Assembly: GCF_019024325.1 (NCBI RefSeq)
Contig: NZ_JAFNJS010000003.1
Span: 310,001-374,000 of the forward strand
Source of the DNA: Falsiroseomonas tokyonensis
GTDB lineage: Bacteria > Pseudomonadota > Alphaproteobacteria > Acetobacterales > Acetobacteraceae
Length of the DNA: 64,000 nt
Reading direction: 5' to 3'
The stretch's first letter is position 1. Each line of letters opens with the position of its first letter. The translations under genes were made by a program, and so were the position numbers. Below the pieces are notes generated by a model, which ran no database searches, was not told the origin of the DNA, and worked only from the letters and a program-made list of their open reading frames with translations. This document shows positions 9,430 to 18,235 of the stretch, one piece after another.

Positions 9430-12400
9430 ATGACCAGCATCTTCATCAATGAGATCCACTACGACAATGACGGCGCCGATGCGGATGAGCGCATCGAGAT
9501 CGCAGGGCCCGCGGGCACCGACCTGACCGGCTGGACCCTGGTCCGCTACAACGGCTCCAACGGCCAGGTCTATGAGAGCCCGGCCGCCCTGAACGCGCTG
9601 ACCGGCGTGCTGGCCGACCAGGGCGGCGGCTTCGGCACCGCGGTCGTCGCCTATCCCGCCAATGGCCTGCAGAACGGCGCGCCGGATGCCATCGCGCTGG
9701 TCGATCCGGATGGCCAGGTGGTGCAGTTCCTGAGCTATGAGGGCACGCTGACCGCCGTGGACGGGCCCGCGGCCGGGCTGACCAGCACCGATATCGGCGT
9801 GGCGCAGTTGGGCGCGGAGCCGCTGGGCTCCTCGCTGCAGCTCACCGGAACCGGCACCGAATACGATGATTTCGCCTGGGCCCCGACGCCGGGTTCCAAC
9901 AGTTTTGGCGGGGTGAATGCCGGCCAGTCCTTCGGCGGCGAATCGGCCCCCGGCCTGGTCGTCTCCGCCAGCACGCTGGCCCTGGATGAGGGCGGCGCCG
10001 GCGCCAGCTTCACGGTGGTGCTGCGCACCCAGCCCGCCGCCGATGTCACCGTCACCCTGGCCGCGCCGGGCGCGGACCTCGCCCTGTCGGCCGAGACCCT
10101 GGTCTTCACCGCGGCCAATTGGGACCAGCCGCAGCAGGTCACCGTCTCCGCGCCGGAAGACGGCCTGGCGGAGGGGACGGAGGCGCTGGCCATCGCCATC
10201 ACCGCCACCTCCGACGATGCCAACTACGACGATCTGGATCCGCAGAGCCTGGATGTGGCGGTGACGGATGCGCTGCCGCTGACCAGCATCTTCACCATCC
10301 AGGGCAGCGGCCTGACCTCCGCCCTGGCCGGGCAGCAGGTCCGCACCGGCGGCATCGTCACCGCCGTGGACAGCAACGGCTACTACCTGCAGGACGCGGT
10401 GGGCGACGGCAATGCCGCCACCTCCGACGCCATCTTCGTCTTCACCGGCAGCGCGCCCTCCGTCGCGGTGGGCGATGCGGTGACGGTGCAGGGCACGGTC
10501 AGCGAATTCACCCCTGGCGGCGCCGCCACCGGCAATCTCTCCACCACCCAGATCGCCGCGACCGGCGCCGGCGCCAGCCTGGTGATCTCCTCCGGCAATG
10601 CCCTGCCGGATGCGGTGCTGCTGGGCGAGGACGGCCTGCTGCCGCCGACCGAATCGCTGGTGGAGGGGGTGGCCTTCTTCGAGAGCCTGGAAGCCATGCG
10701 GGTGACGCTGGAGACCCCGAAGGTGGTGGGCGCCACCAATGGCTTCGGCGAGATCTGGACCGTGGTGGGCGAGCCCACCGGCCTCAGCGACCGCGGCACG
10801 CTGAACATCGAGCCCGGCACCGGCGGCCCCGGCGTGACGAATACGACGGGCGGCGACTTCAACCCCGAGCGCATCCAGATCGACGAGGATAGCGGCGTCT
10901 TCGCGGCCGGCACGCCGGACGTCGATGTCGGCGCGCAGCTCGGCAATGTCACCGGCGTCATCGGCTACAATTTCGGCAATTACGAGCTGATCCCGACCGA
11001 GGCCTATACGGTGACCGCGCCGAGCACGCTGGAGCGGGAGGTCACCAGCTTCCGTGCCGAGGGCGCCGACCTGCTGGTCGCCACCTACAACGTGCTGAAC
11101 CTGGACCCGAAGGTGGAGGACCAGAACCTGGTCGCCGACCGCAGCGCCAGCAATGTCGATGACGACGTGGGCGATGGCCAGTTGGCGCGCATCGCGCAGG
11201 ACATCGTCAACAACCTGAAGACGCCCGACATCATCGCGCTGCAGGAAGTGCAGGATGGCGATGGCGGTGAGATCAGCGACCTGGTCTCGGCCGAGGCGAC
11301 GCTGCAGGCGCTGGTCGATGCGATCGTCGCCGCCGGCGGCCCGCGCTACGAATTCGTGGACAATCCCTTCGTCGAGAATGGCGGGGGCGGCGGCCAGCCG
11401 GGCGGCAATATCCGCAACGCCTATCTCTACAACCCGGATCGCGTCGAACTGGTCGAAGGCTCGCTGCGCACGGTGGAGGATGCGGCCTTCGACGGCTCGC
11501 GCCTGCCGCTGATCGCCGACTTCACCTTCCAGGGGGAGACGGTGACGCTGGTGAACAACCACTTCTCCTCCAAGGGCGGCAGCCAGCCGCTGTTCGGCGC
11601 CAACCAGCCGCCGGTGAACGGCTCGGAAGACGAGCGCCAGGGGCAGGCGGAGGCGGTGCGCGGCTTTGTGGACGCCGCGCTGGCGGAAGATCCGGATGCG
11701 AATATCGTCGTGCTCGGCGACCACAACGAATTCGAGTTCGAGGAGCCGATGCAGGAACTGGCAGGCCCCGGCGCGCCGCTGGTGAACCTGACGGACACGC
11801 TGCCGCCGCTGGAGCGCTATTCCTATAACTTCGACGGCAACAGCCAGTCGCTGGACCATATCCTGGTCAATGCGGGCCTGGCCGGCGAGACGCGCTTCGA
11901 TGCGGTGCATGTGAACAGCGAATTCGCCGAACAGGCCAGCGACCACGACCCGCTGCTGGCGCTGATCGCCCTCGGCGGCATCACGCGGACGGGCGGGGAT
12001 GCGGCGGACCGCCTGGTCGGCCGTGCCGGCGGCGATGAGCTGGCCGGGGGCGCCGGCGAGGACCGGCTGCTCGGCCGCGGCGGCGCGGATCTCCTGCTGG
12101 GCGGCGCGGGCGAGGACCGCCTGAATGGCGGGACGGGCGCCGACAGCCTGTTCGGCGAGGCGGATGACGACACCATGGTGGGCGGCGCCGGCGACGGCCT
12201 GCTGCTGGGCGGGACGGGCGATGACCGCCTGTTCGGCCAGGCGGGCGATGACACGCTGGTGGGCGGCCAGGGGGCCGATGTGCTTTCGGGCGGGGAGGGC
12301 GCGGATCTCTTCCGCTTCGCGGCCTTCAGTGAAAGCCCGCGGGAGGCGGCGAGCCGCATCCTGGATTTCGCCTCGGCCGAGGGTGACCGGATCAGCCTGG

Positions 12401-12591
12401 AAGGCTTCGCGGAGGACTTCGTCTTCGTCGGCAGCAATGCCTTCGCGGGCGGCGGGCAGGCCTCGGTCCGCGTGCAGTCCGGCCCGAACGGCACCGCCGT
12501 GCAGCTCGATGCCGGCGATGGCGCGGGGCCGGAGGCGGTGATCCGCCTGGCTGGCCAGCAGGCGCTGACCGAGGCCGATTTCATCCTGTAG
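9430..12591 (+). CDS. Secreted multidomain nuclease (LTD, OB-like, ExeM-type endonuclease/exonuclease/phosphatase, RTX)
   Basis: The 1053-residue protein has no N-terminal signal peptide. In order it shows a lamin-tail domain (about 1-170, INEIHYDNDGADADE), a Calx-beta-like segment (178-285), an OB-like region (about 286-540), and an endonuclease/exonuclease/phosphatase domain (about 550-845) with TYNVLNL, ALQEVQD, NNHFSSKGG, GDHNEFE near residue 762 and a terminal SDHDP. Then come RTX nonapeptides of GGxGxDxL type (about 849-960) and a C-terminal region typical of type I secretion. It resembles extracellular nucleases of the ExeM/Xds type. It is predicted to be exported by an ABC-type I system and folded by calcium, degrading extracellular DNA. 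No type I export genes are adjacent. Start ATG 9430 precedes TSIFINEIHYD, the natural edge of the first domain. Confidence 0.88.
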   Translation: MTSIFINEIHYDNDGADADERIEIAGPAGTDLTGWTLVRYNGSNGQVYESPAALNALTGVLADQGGGFGTAVVAYPANGLQNGAPDAIALVDPDGQVVQFLSYEGTLTAVDGPAAGLTSTDIGVAQLGAEPLGSSLQLTGTGTEYDDFAWAPTPGSNSFGGVNAGQSFGGESAPGLVVSASTLALDEGGAGASFTVVLRTQPAADVTVTLAAPGADLALSAETLVFTAANWDQPQQVTVSAPEDGLAEGTEALAIAITATSDDANYDDLDPQSLDVAVTDALPLTSIFTIQGSGLTSALAGQQVRTGGIVTAVDSNGYYLQDAVGDGNAATSDAIFVFTGSAPSVAVGDAVTVQGTVSEFTPGGAATGNLSTTQIAATGAGASLVISSGNALPDAVLLGEDGLLPPTESLVEGVAFFESLEAMRVTLETPKVVGATNGFGEIWTVVGEPTGLSDRGTLNIEPGTGGPGVTNTTGGDFNPERIQIDEDSGVFAAGTPDVDVGAQLGNVTGVIGYNFGNYELIPTEAYTVTAPSTLEREVTSFRAEGADLLVATYNVLNLDPKVEDQNLVADRSASNVDDDVGDGQLARIAQDIVNNLKTPDIIALQEVQDGDGGEISDLVSAEATLQALVDAIVAAGGPRYEFVDNPFVENGGGGGQPGGNIRNAYLYNPDRVELVEGSLRTVEDAAFDGSRLPLIADFTFQGETVTLVNNHFSSKGGSQPLFGANQPPVNGSEDERQGQAEAVRGFVDAALAEDPDANIVVLGDHNEFEFEEPMQELAGPGAPLVNLTDTLPPLERYSYNFDGNSQSLDHILVNAGLAGETRFDAVHVNSEFAEQASDHDPLLALIALGGITRTGGDAADRLVGRAGGDELAGGAGEDRLLGRGGADLLLGGAGEDRLNGGTGADSLFGEADDDTMVGGAGDGLLLGGTGDDRLFGQAGDDTLVGGQGADVLSGGEGADLFRFAAFSESPREAASRILDFASAEGDRISLEGFAEDFVFVGSNAFAGGGQASVRVQSGPNGTAVQLDAGDGAGPEAVIRLAGQQALTEADFIL

Positions 12592-12614
12592 CCGTCGGCA
12601 GAGGCAAGGAACTG

Positions 12615-12650
12615 CGGCCGGCTCACCCGGCCGAGGCGCCGAACGGCGCC
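12615..12650. other. GC-rich hairpins between convergent genes
   Basis: CGGCCGG-ctcac-CCGGCCG (12615-12633) and GGCGCC-gaac-GGCGCC (12635-12650) are perfect stem-loops in the 150-bp gap between the nuclease gene and the Bug receptor gene, which converge here. There is no T-run, so they are at best weak bidirectional terminators. Confidence 0.4.
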
Positions 12651-12741
12651 CGCCGGAAGTCCGGCGCGCCAGGCCCGCGGAGCGGGCGCCCGGCGCTTGA
12701 GGGCCTGGAAGCCAGCGAGCCGCTGCAAGCGGCCGCTGGGA

Positions 12742-13710
12742 TCAGTCCAGCCGGATGCCTGCCGCCTGCACCACCTGCGCCCAGCGCCGCACCTCCGCGG
12801 CGACGAAGGCGCTGTATTCGGGCGCCGTCATCCGGCGCGGCGTGGCGCCGGTCTCGATCAGGCGCGCGGTGATCTCGGGCGTCGCCAGCGCCGCCAGCAC
12901 CTCCGCGTTCAGGCGCGTCACGATCGGCTCCGGCGTGCCGGCCGGTGCAGACAGGCCGAACCAGGTGGAGGCGACGAGGTCGGGGTAGCCCAGCTCCTTG
13001 AAGGTTGGCAGGTCGGGCCAGCCCTGCACGCGCGTCTCGGCGGTCACGGCCAGCAGGCGGAAACGCTCGTTCCGCCCGGCCTCGACCAGGGTGGTGATCA
13101 TGGATTCCAGCGCGCCGCCGGCCACGTCGTTCATCATCGGCCCGCTGCCGCGATAGGGCACATGCGTCGTCTCGATGCCCGCCACCCGCTGCAGGATCGC
13201 CTGCTTGGCGTGGGAGGAGGTGCCATTGCCCGGGGATCCAACATTCAGCCCCGGCCGCGCCTTCGCCGCCGCGATGAAATCGGCCAGGCTGCGGATCGGG
13301 CTGCTGACATTCACCGCGAGGACGGAGGGAATCTCCGCCATCAGCGCCACATGCGCGAAGTCGCGCACCGAATCATAGGGCATGGCGCGATAGACGCTCG
13401 GCCCCACGCCGAAGCTGGCGATATTGGAGACGATGAGCGTCTGCCCGTCCGGCGCACTTTTCGCCACCTGGTCCGACCCCAGCGTGCCGCCGGCCCCGGC
13501 GCGGTTCTCCACCACGAAGGTCTGGCCGAGCACGGTGGTCAGCCGGGCGGCGACCAGGCGGGCGATGAAATCCGTGGTGCCGCCGGGCGGGAAGGGCACG
13601 ACGACGCGCACGGGGCGGGAGGGGTAGCCGCCCGGCAGGGCCTGCGCCCGCGCCAGGTGCGGCGCGGCCAGCAGGGTAGGCAGGAGCGTCAGCAGCGGGC
13701 GGCGGCGCAT
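12742..13710 (-). CDS. Tripartite tricarboxylate transporter receptor (Bug family)
   Basis: The 322-residue periplasmic binding protein has a signal peptide MRRRPLLTLLPTLLAAPHLA ending in ARAQA and the Bug signatures YPSRPVRVVVPFPPGGTTD, VENRAGAGGTLG and PYRGSG. Such receptors bind small carboxylates or amides for TctAB-type permeases, and many orphan copies exist in beta- and alphaproteobacteria. No tctA or tctB lies here. Start ATG 13710 gives a clean signal peptide; an ATG nine codons upstream would add only MRATLRRPP. It is divergent from the racemase-family gene at 13802, with a shared 91-bp promoter region, suggesting that its ligand is a substrate of that enzyme. Confidence 0.92.
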   Translation of the reverse strand: MRRRPLLTLLPTLLAAPHLARAQALPGGYPSRPVRVVVPFPPGGTTDFIARLVAARLTTVLGQTFVVENRAGAGGTLGSDQVAKSAPDGQTLIVSNIASFGVGPSVYRAMPYDSVRDFAHVALMAEIPSVLAVNVSSPIRSLADFIAAAKARPGLNVGSPGNGTSSHAKQAILQRVAGIETTHVPYRGSGPMMNDVAGGALESMITTLVEAGRNERFRLLAVTAETRVQGWPDLPTFKELGYPDLVASTWFGLSAPAGTPEPIVTRLNAEVLAALATPEITARLIETGATPRRMTAPEYSAFVAAEVRRWAQVVQAAGIRLD

Positions 13711-13801
13711 GGGCGGTCTCCGAAGGGTGGCGCGCATCTTGCCGAGGGGCCCGGATCGGGACAAGGACACCGCTGGGATTGCAGGGACCGGAGAGGCGGC
13801 G

Positions 13802-14572
13802 ATGGCGGTGGAATATGCCCCGAAGGGGCTGGTCGGCGTGCTGACGCCGCAGGCGAATACGACGGTGGAGCCGGAATTCGCGATCCTCTGGCCGCCCGGC
13901 GTCGCCATGCTGAATGCGCGGATGACCAGCACCAAGCCCACCATCATCGCCCGGCTGCTGGACTATCTGAGGGACCTGCCGGGCGCGGCGGCGCAATTCG
14001 CGAATGCCCCGATCGACGCCATCGCCTTCGCCTGCACCGGCGCCAGCTACTATGCGGGGGTGGCGGAGGAGGATGCGCTGGTGGCGCGGATGCAGGATGC
14101 GCTGGGCATCCCCGTCATCACCGCCGCGCTGGCGGTGCGCGACGCCTTCCACGCCGTGGGGGCCGAGCGCATCGGCCTGGTCTCGCCCTATCCGGATGAC
14201 CTGACGGAGGCGGCGGTGGGCTACTGGACCGCGCGCGGCTTTGCCGTGACCGAGGTTTCGCGGGGCGCCATGTCCGATGGCAGCTTCCATCCGATCTATG
14301 CCATGACGGCCGAAGGCGCGGCGGCTGCGCTGGCCGCGCTGCCGGCCGGAAACGTCCAGGCGGTGGCGATGCTCGGCACCGGCATGCCCACGCTGGGGCC
14401 GATTTTGGGAAGACCTTTCGTGGGGGAGGCGCCGGTGACCTCCTGCATGCATGCCCTGGCCTGGCGCAGCGTCTGCGCGGTGACGAAGACGCCGCCCTCG
14501 GCCGGGAATTTCCTCGCCTGGGTGCGCGGGGAAGGCTGGGGCCAGCGCTACCGCGAACGCATGGGCGGCTGA
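13802..14572 (+). CDS. Asp/Glu racemase superfamily protein (maleate isomerase / arylmalonate decarboxylase-like)
   Basis: This 256-residue enzyme opens with GLVGVLTPQANTTVEPEF, the typical start of the maleate cis-trans isomerase and arylmalonate decarboxylase group. Two cysteines sit at the family's active-site places: FACTGASYY in the first half and VTSCMHALAWR in the second. The two-Cys arrangement fits isomerase or racemase chemistry through deprotonation, whereas arylmalonate decarboxylases keep only one. GGAG at about 13789 serves as ribosome site for ATG 13802. Divergent pairing with a Bug receptor points to catabolism of an imported carboxylic acid; the exact substrate cannot be read. 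Confidence 0.85.
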   Translation: MAVEYAPKGLVGVLTPQANTTVEPEFAILWPPGVAMLNARMTSTKPTIIARLLDYLRDLPGAAAQFANAPIDAIAFACTGASYYAGVAEEDALVARMQDALGIPVITAALAVRDAFHAVGAERIGLVSPYPDDLTEAAVGYWTARGFAVTEVSRGAMSDGSFHPIYAMTAEGAAAALAALPAGNVQAVAMLGTGMPTLGPILGRPFVGEAPVTSCMHALAWRSVCAVTKTPPSAGNFLAWVRGEGWGQRYRERMGG

Positions 14573-14585
14573 CCCCGGCCAGGTT

Positions 14586-14951
14586 TCAGGCGCGCAGCGA
14601 ATTCGGCACGCGGCCGCCATTTTCCGCCAGCTTCGTCATCACCTGGCGATGCAGCCACAGGTTCAGCGTGGCGGTGTCGTTCATGTCGCCGCTGTAGCGC
14701 AGCTCCTTCGCCAGCTCCCGCCGCGCATCCTGCGTGCTGTCCAGGCCCAGCAACTTCAGCAGGTCGACGATGGACCGGCGCCAGTCCAGCTTCTGCTTCG
14801 AAGCCGCGGCCATCTGCATCAGCACCACCTCCACATCGACCTGGGGCATGGTGGTGGCGGTGGCGGCGCCAGGTGCCGCGGTGGGTGCGGCGGGGGTCGC
14901 GGCGTCACGCTCGCCGAAGATCTTGGTCAGGATGGATTTGAAGATACTCAC
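14586..14951 (-). CDS. DUF3597 family protein
   Basis: The 121-residue protein begins MSIFKSILTKIFGE and ends with the conserved helical core KLDWRRSIVDLLKLLGLD, RRELAKELRYSGDMNDTA and NLWLHRQVMTKLAENGGRVP, which matches DUF3597. An Ala/Thr/Pro linker (about 17-35) separates the N-terminal helix from the core. No function is known for the family; the structure suggests a small cytosolic helical protein. It converges on the racemase gene, with a 13-bp gap. Confidence 0.9.
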   Translation of the reverse strand: MSIFKSILTKIFGERDAATPAAPTAAPGAATATTMPQVDVEVVLMQMAAASKQKLDWRRSIVDLLKLLGLDSTQDARRELAKELRYSGDMNDTATLNLWLHRQVMTKLAENGGRVPNSLRA

Positions 14952-15020
14952 GCGGATGCTCCCGAGGCCGGTTCGGCCATTCGGGAGTGCAACGCAGCAT
15001 GGCGCCTTCGGTTCGTTCGT

Positions 15021-15872
15021 CTAACGGTTCGGCGCCAGCCAGTCCCGCAGCAGCGCGTCGAATTCCGCCGCCGCCTCATAGGCCACCCAATGCCCGGCGC
15101 CCGGCACCACCGCCACGCGCGCATCCGGCCGGGCCTCGTGCAGCGCATCGATGCGCTGCTGCAGGTTGGGCCAGGCCACCGCATCGCGCTCGCCCCAGAC
15201 GGCATTCACCGGCACGCCGGTGGCGGCGGCCAGGGCAGCCTTCAGATTGCCGGAAGGCGCGAATTGCCGGCTGCGCAGGCGCGCCGCCTGGGAATTGATC
15301 TCCTGGATCTCCAGCGCCAGCGCATCGATCTTCTGCGCATCGGCGAACATCAGCGCGGCGAGGTTGTGGCGATGCGCCGCCACCTTCTCCGCGCCCTGCT
15401 TGTCCCGCACCTTCACCAGCTGCGTCGGGCTGCGCGGCGTGCCGAGCGCGCCGGCGCCGCAGATGGTGACGCTGCGCAGCCTGGGCGCCAGCAGTCGCGC
15501 GACATGGCCGGAGGTGATGGCGCCGAAGGAAAAGCCGACCAGGTCCATCGCCGCCGTATCCGGCACAATGCCGGACAGGCCCTGCACCAGCACGCCGGCG
15601 ATGGTGGCGGGGTCCTGCGGTGCCGGCGGATCGTCGCTTTCGCCGAGGCCGGGAATGTCCGGCGCGATCACCATGCGCTGCGCGGACAGCCAGGGGATCT
15701 GCTTCACCCAATGCCGCCAGGACCCGCTGCCGCCATGCAGCAGCATCACCGGTGCGCCTCCTGACGCATTCCACACCCGCCAGACCATGCGGCCCGTGCC
15801 GCAGGGGGTTTCGTGGCGGGTGGCCTGGGCGTCGAGCGCAGCGAGCAAATGGACGTCGAGTTCGGCGAGCAT
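15021..15872 (-). CDS. Alpha/beta hydrolase
   Basis: The 283-residue alpha/beta-hydrolase fold enzyme has an oxyanion motif LLHGGSGSW, the nucleophile elbow GFSFGA (Ser), and the C-terminal His in GAGHWVAYE. The acid is probably the Asp of WGERDAVAW. It resembles ester or C-C bond hydrolases of the meta-cleavage type. It starts four bases after the stop of the acyl-CoA dehydrogenase on the same strand, so the two are one transcription unit and probably act in one catabolic route. Confidence 0.87.
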   Translation of the reverse strand: MLAELDVHLLAALDAQATRHETPCGTGRMVWRVWNASGGAPVMLLHGGSGSWRHWVKQIPWLSAQRMVIAPDIPGLGESDDPPAPQDPATIAGVLVQGLSGIVPDTAAMDLVGFSFGAITSGHVARLLAPRLRSVTICGAGALGTPRSPTQLVKVRDKQGAEKVAAHRHNLAALMFADAQKIDALALEIQEINSQAARLRSRQFAPSGNLKAALAAATGVPVNAVWGERDAVAWPNLQQRIDALHEARPDARVAVVPGAGHWVAYEAAAEFDALLRDWLAPNR

Positions 15873-15876
15873 CCAG

Positions 15877-17043
15877 TCAGTAACTCCGGGGCAGTCCGAG
15901 CACGCGCTCGGCGATGTAGCAAAGAACCAGCTGCGGGCTGACGGGTGCGATGCGCGGGATCAGGCTTTCGCGCAACAGGCGCTCCAGGTGGAATTCCTGC
16001 GCATAGCCATAGCCACCCAGCGTCATCACCGCCTGCTGGCAGGCATTGAACCCGGCCTCGCCCGCCAGGTACTTGGCCGCATTGGCCTCCGCCCCGCAGG
16101 GCCGGCCCTGGTCGTAGAGCCAGGCGGCCTGCATCACCATCAGCCGCGCCGCTTCCAACTGCATCCAGCAGGCGGCGAGGGGGTGCTGGATCGCCTGGTT
16201 CTGGCCGATGGGACGGCCAAAGACGACGCGGTCCTTGGCATAGGCCGAAGCCCGCGCGATCGCGGCATGGCCGATGCCGATCGCCTCGGCGGCGACCAGG
16301 ATGCGCTCGGGGTTGAGGCCGTGCAGGATATAGTCGAAGCCGCGGCCTTCCTCGCCGATGCGGTCCTCCTCCGGCACTTCCAGCCCGTCGATGAACAGCT
16401 CGTTCGAATCGACGCCGTGGCGGCCCATCTTCGGAATCTCGCGTACCTGAACCTTGCTGCGGTCGAGCCGCGTGTAGAACAGGGACAGGCCCTCGCTGCG
16501 CTTCTTCACCTGCTCCAGCGGCGTGGTGCGCGCCAGGATCAGCATGCGGTCGGCCACCTGCGCGGTGCTGATCCAGACCTTCTGGCCCTTTAGCACATAG
16601 CCGGTGTTGCTGCGCGCGGCGAAGGTCTTCAGCTGGGTGGTGTCGAGGCCCGTATTCGGCTCCGTCACCGCGAAGCAGGCCTTCTCGGCGCCCGCGATCA
16701 GCGGCGGCAGCATGCGGTCCTGCTGGGCTTCCGTGCCATGCACCACCACCGGCATGGGCCCGAAGATGTTCATGTGGATGGCCGACGCCCCGGTCATGGC
16801 GGCGCCGGATTGCGCCACCGCCTGCATCATGATCGCGGCCTCCGTCACGCCCAGCCCGGCGCCGCCGACACGGTCCGGCATGCAGATGCCGAGCCAGCCA
16901 TCGGCGGCCATGGCGGCATGGAATTCCTGCGGAAAGCGGTGGTTGCGGTCGGCCGCAAGCCAGTAGTCGTCGCCGAAGCGGGCGCAGATGCGCGTCACGG
17001 CATCGCGCAGGGCTTCCTGCTGCTCGGTCAGGGCAAAATCCAT
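15877..17043 (-). CDS. Acyl-CoA dehydrogenase family protein
   Basis: The 388-residue FAD enzyme has the usual three parts. FAD contacts include CFAVTEPNTGLDTT and KVWISTAQ, and the C-terminal helical domain contains GGYGYAQEFHLERLLRE. The region where many family members carry the catalytic base as YEGT reads RIAPVSPQ here. That ending (with ERVLGLPRSY) marks a distinct subfamily in which the base must be elsewhere or the chemistry differs. ATG 17043 gives the family start MDFALTEQQEALRDAV. It oxidises an unidentified acyl-CoA and is divergent from the aminotransferase at 17110. Confidence 0.9.
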   Translation of the reverse strand: MDFALTEQQEALRDAVTRICARFGDDYWLAADRNHRFPQEFHAAMAADGWLGICMPDRVGGAGLGVTEAAIMMQAVAQSGAAMTGASAIHMNIFGPMPVVVHGTEAQQDRMLPPLIAGAEKACFAVTEPNTGLDTTQLKTFAARSNTGYVLKGQKVWISTAQVADRMLILARTTPLEQVKKRSEGLSLFYTRLDRSKVQVREIPKMGRHGVDSNELFIDGLEVPEEDRIGEEGRGFDYILHGLNPERILVAAEAIGIGHAAIARASAYAKDRVVFGRPIGQNQAIQHPLAACWMQLEAARLMVMQAAWLYDQGRPCGAEANAAKYLAGEAGFNACQQAVMTLGGYGYAQEFHLERLLRESLIPRIAPVSPQLVLCYIAERVLGLPRSY

Positions 17044-17109
17044 GGCGCTGGCTGTCTCCTCGCCCGACAGCGTGCCAAGCTGGCGGCGAAGCGCAACCCT
17101 CCGGTCCCG

Positions 17110-18222
17110 ATGTCCCTCTCCGAGCCCCTGTTCGACCCCGGCGATTTTATGATCCCGCCCGGCCTGGTGCATGTCTGCGCGGCCGGCGAGACGCCGGTGC
17201 TGCATGCCCAGGCCATGGCGCTGTCCCGCCACGCGCTGGACAAATCCACCGGCCCCGCCGGACGCGCCCGGTTGGATGCGGAGGTGGAGCGGCTGCGCGC
17301 GCGCCTCGCGGCCGAATGGTCCGTGCCGGTGCAGGGCATCGGCCTCGTCTCCTCGGTGGCGGAGGGGATGTCCATGCTGGTCGAGAGCCTGGACTGGCGC
17401 CCCGGCGACAATGTGCTGGTCGACCGCAACGAATATGCCTCCGTCGTCGCGCCGCTTTCGGTGAAGGGCGTGGAGCTGCGCTTCGTCTCCATCGCGGACC
17501 CAGCCGCGGTGGCGGCGGCGGCGGATGCGCGGACGCGGATGGTCGCGGTCTCCGCCGTCTCCTACTACGATGCGCGCCGGCACGACCTGCCGGCGCTGCG
17601 CGCCGCGGCGGATGGCGTGGGCGCGATGCTGGTGGTGGATTTCACGCAAGGCAGCGGCTGGCTGCCGATCGAGGCGGATATCGCCGACTTCGCCTTCTCC
17701 GCCTGCTACAAATGGATGCTCGGCATCACCGGCACCGCCATCGCCTTCTGGAACCAGGCGCGCCAGCCCGGCTGGGCGCCGGCGACGGCGGGCTGGTACT
17801 CCATCGTCACCGGGCCACGCCCTGATTATGCGGCGCCGCTCGCGCTGCGCGCCGATGCCGGCCGCTTCACCCGCGGCAATCCCGCCCATGCGCCGGCCTA
17901 TGCGCTGCATGCCGCGATGGACCATCACGATCGTTTTGCGCGCCGCGAGGTGCAGGCGCATGTGCAGGGGCTGACCGTCGCGCTGCTGGCGCGGCTGGCC
18001 GAGGCCGGCATCCCCAGCATCACCCCGCCCGACCCGGCGCAGCACGGCGCCAGCGTCTGCATCGCGCATGACCGCGCGGCCCGCGTCGTGGAGGGCATGG
18101 CCGCGCGCGGCGTGCTCGCCTGGAACGGCCGCGGCCGCATCCGCATCAGCTTCCACGGCTACAACCATTTTTCTCAAATCGACCCGATCATGGCCGCGCT
18201 CACCGCCGCCCTGTCCGACTGA
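17110..18222 (+). CDS. Class V aminotransferase fold PLP enzyme
   Basis: The 370-residue fold-type I PLP enzyme has Lys201 in SACYKWMLGITG as the Schiff-base lysine, and Asp in VVDFTQGSG as the pyridine partner. DRNEYASVVAP and RFTRGNPAH are typical of the class V group (cysteine desulfurase, kynureninase and isopenicillin epimerase relatives). No cysteine sits in a desulfurase-type loop, so sulfur transfer is unlikely. The next gene, 13 bp downstream, is a D-serine dehydratase-like PLP enzyme; the pair probably handles an amino acid or amino alcohol. Confidence 0.85.
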   Translation: MSLSEPLFDPGDFMIPPGLVHVCAAGETPVLHAQAMALSRHALDKSTGPAGRARLDAEVERLRARLAAEWSVPVQGIGLVSSVAEGMSMLVESLDWRPGDNVLVDRNEYASVVAPLSVKGVELRFVSIADPAAVAAAADARTRMVAVSAVSYYDARRHDLPALRAAADGVGAMLVVDFTQGSGWLPIEADIADFAFSACYKWMLGITGTAIAFWNQARQPGWAPATAGWYSIVTGPRPDYAAPLALRADAGRFTRGNPAHAPAYALHAAMDHHDRFARREVQAHVQGLTVALLARLAEAGIPSITPPDPAQHGASVCIAHDRAARVVEGMAARGVLAWNGRGRIRISFHGYNHFSQIDPIMAALTAALSD

Positions 18223-18235
18223 GGATTTGCAAAAG

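Noticed and set aside
9367-11946. 859-codon leftward open frame across the nuclease gene
   Set aside because: Composition typical of antisense shadow in GC-rich DNA (runs of His, Arg, Gly, Ala). All motifs of the EEP nuclease are on the other strand.
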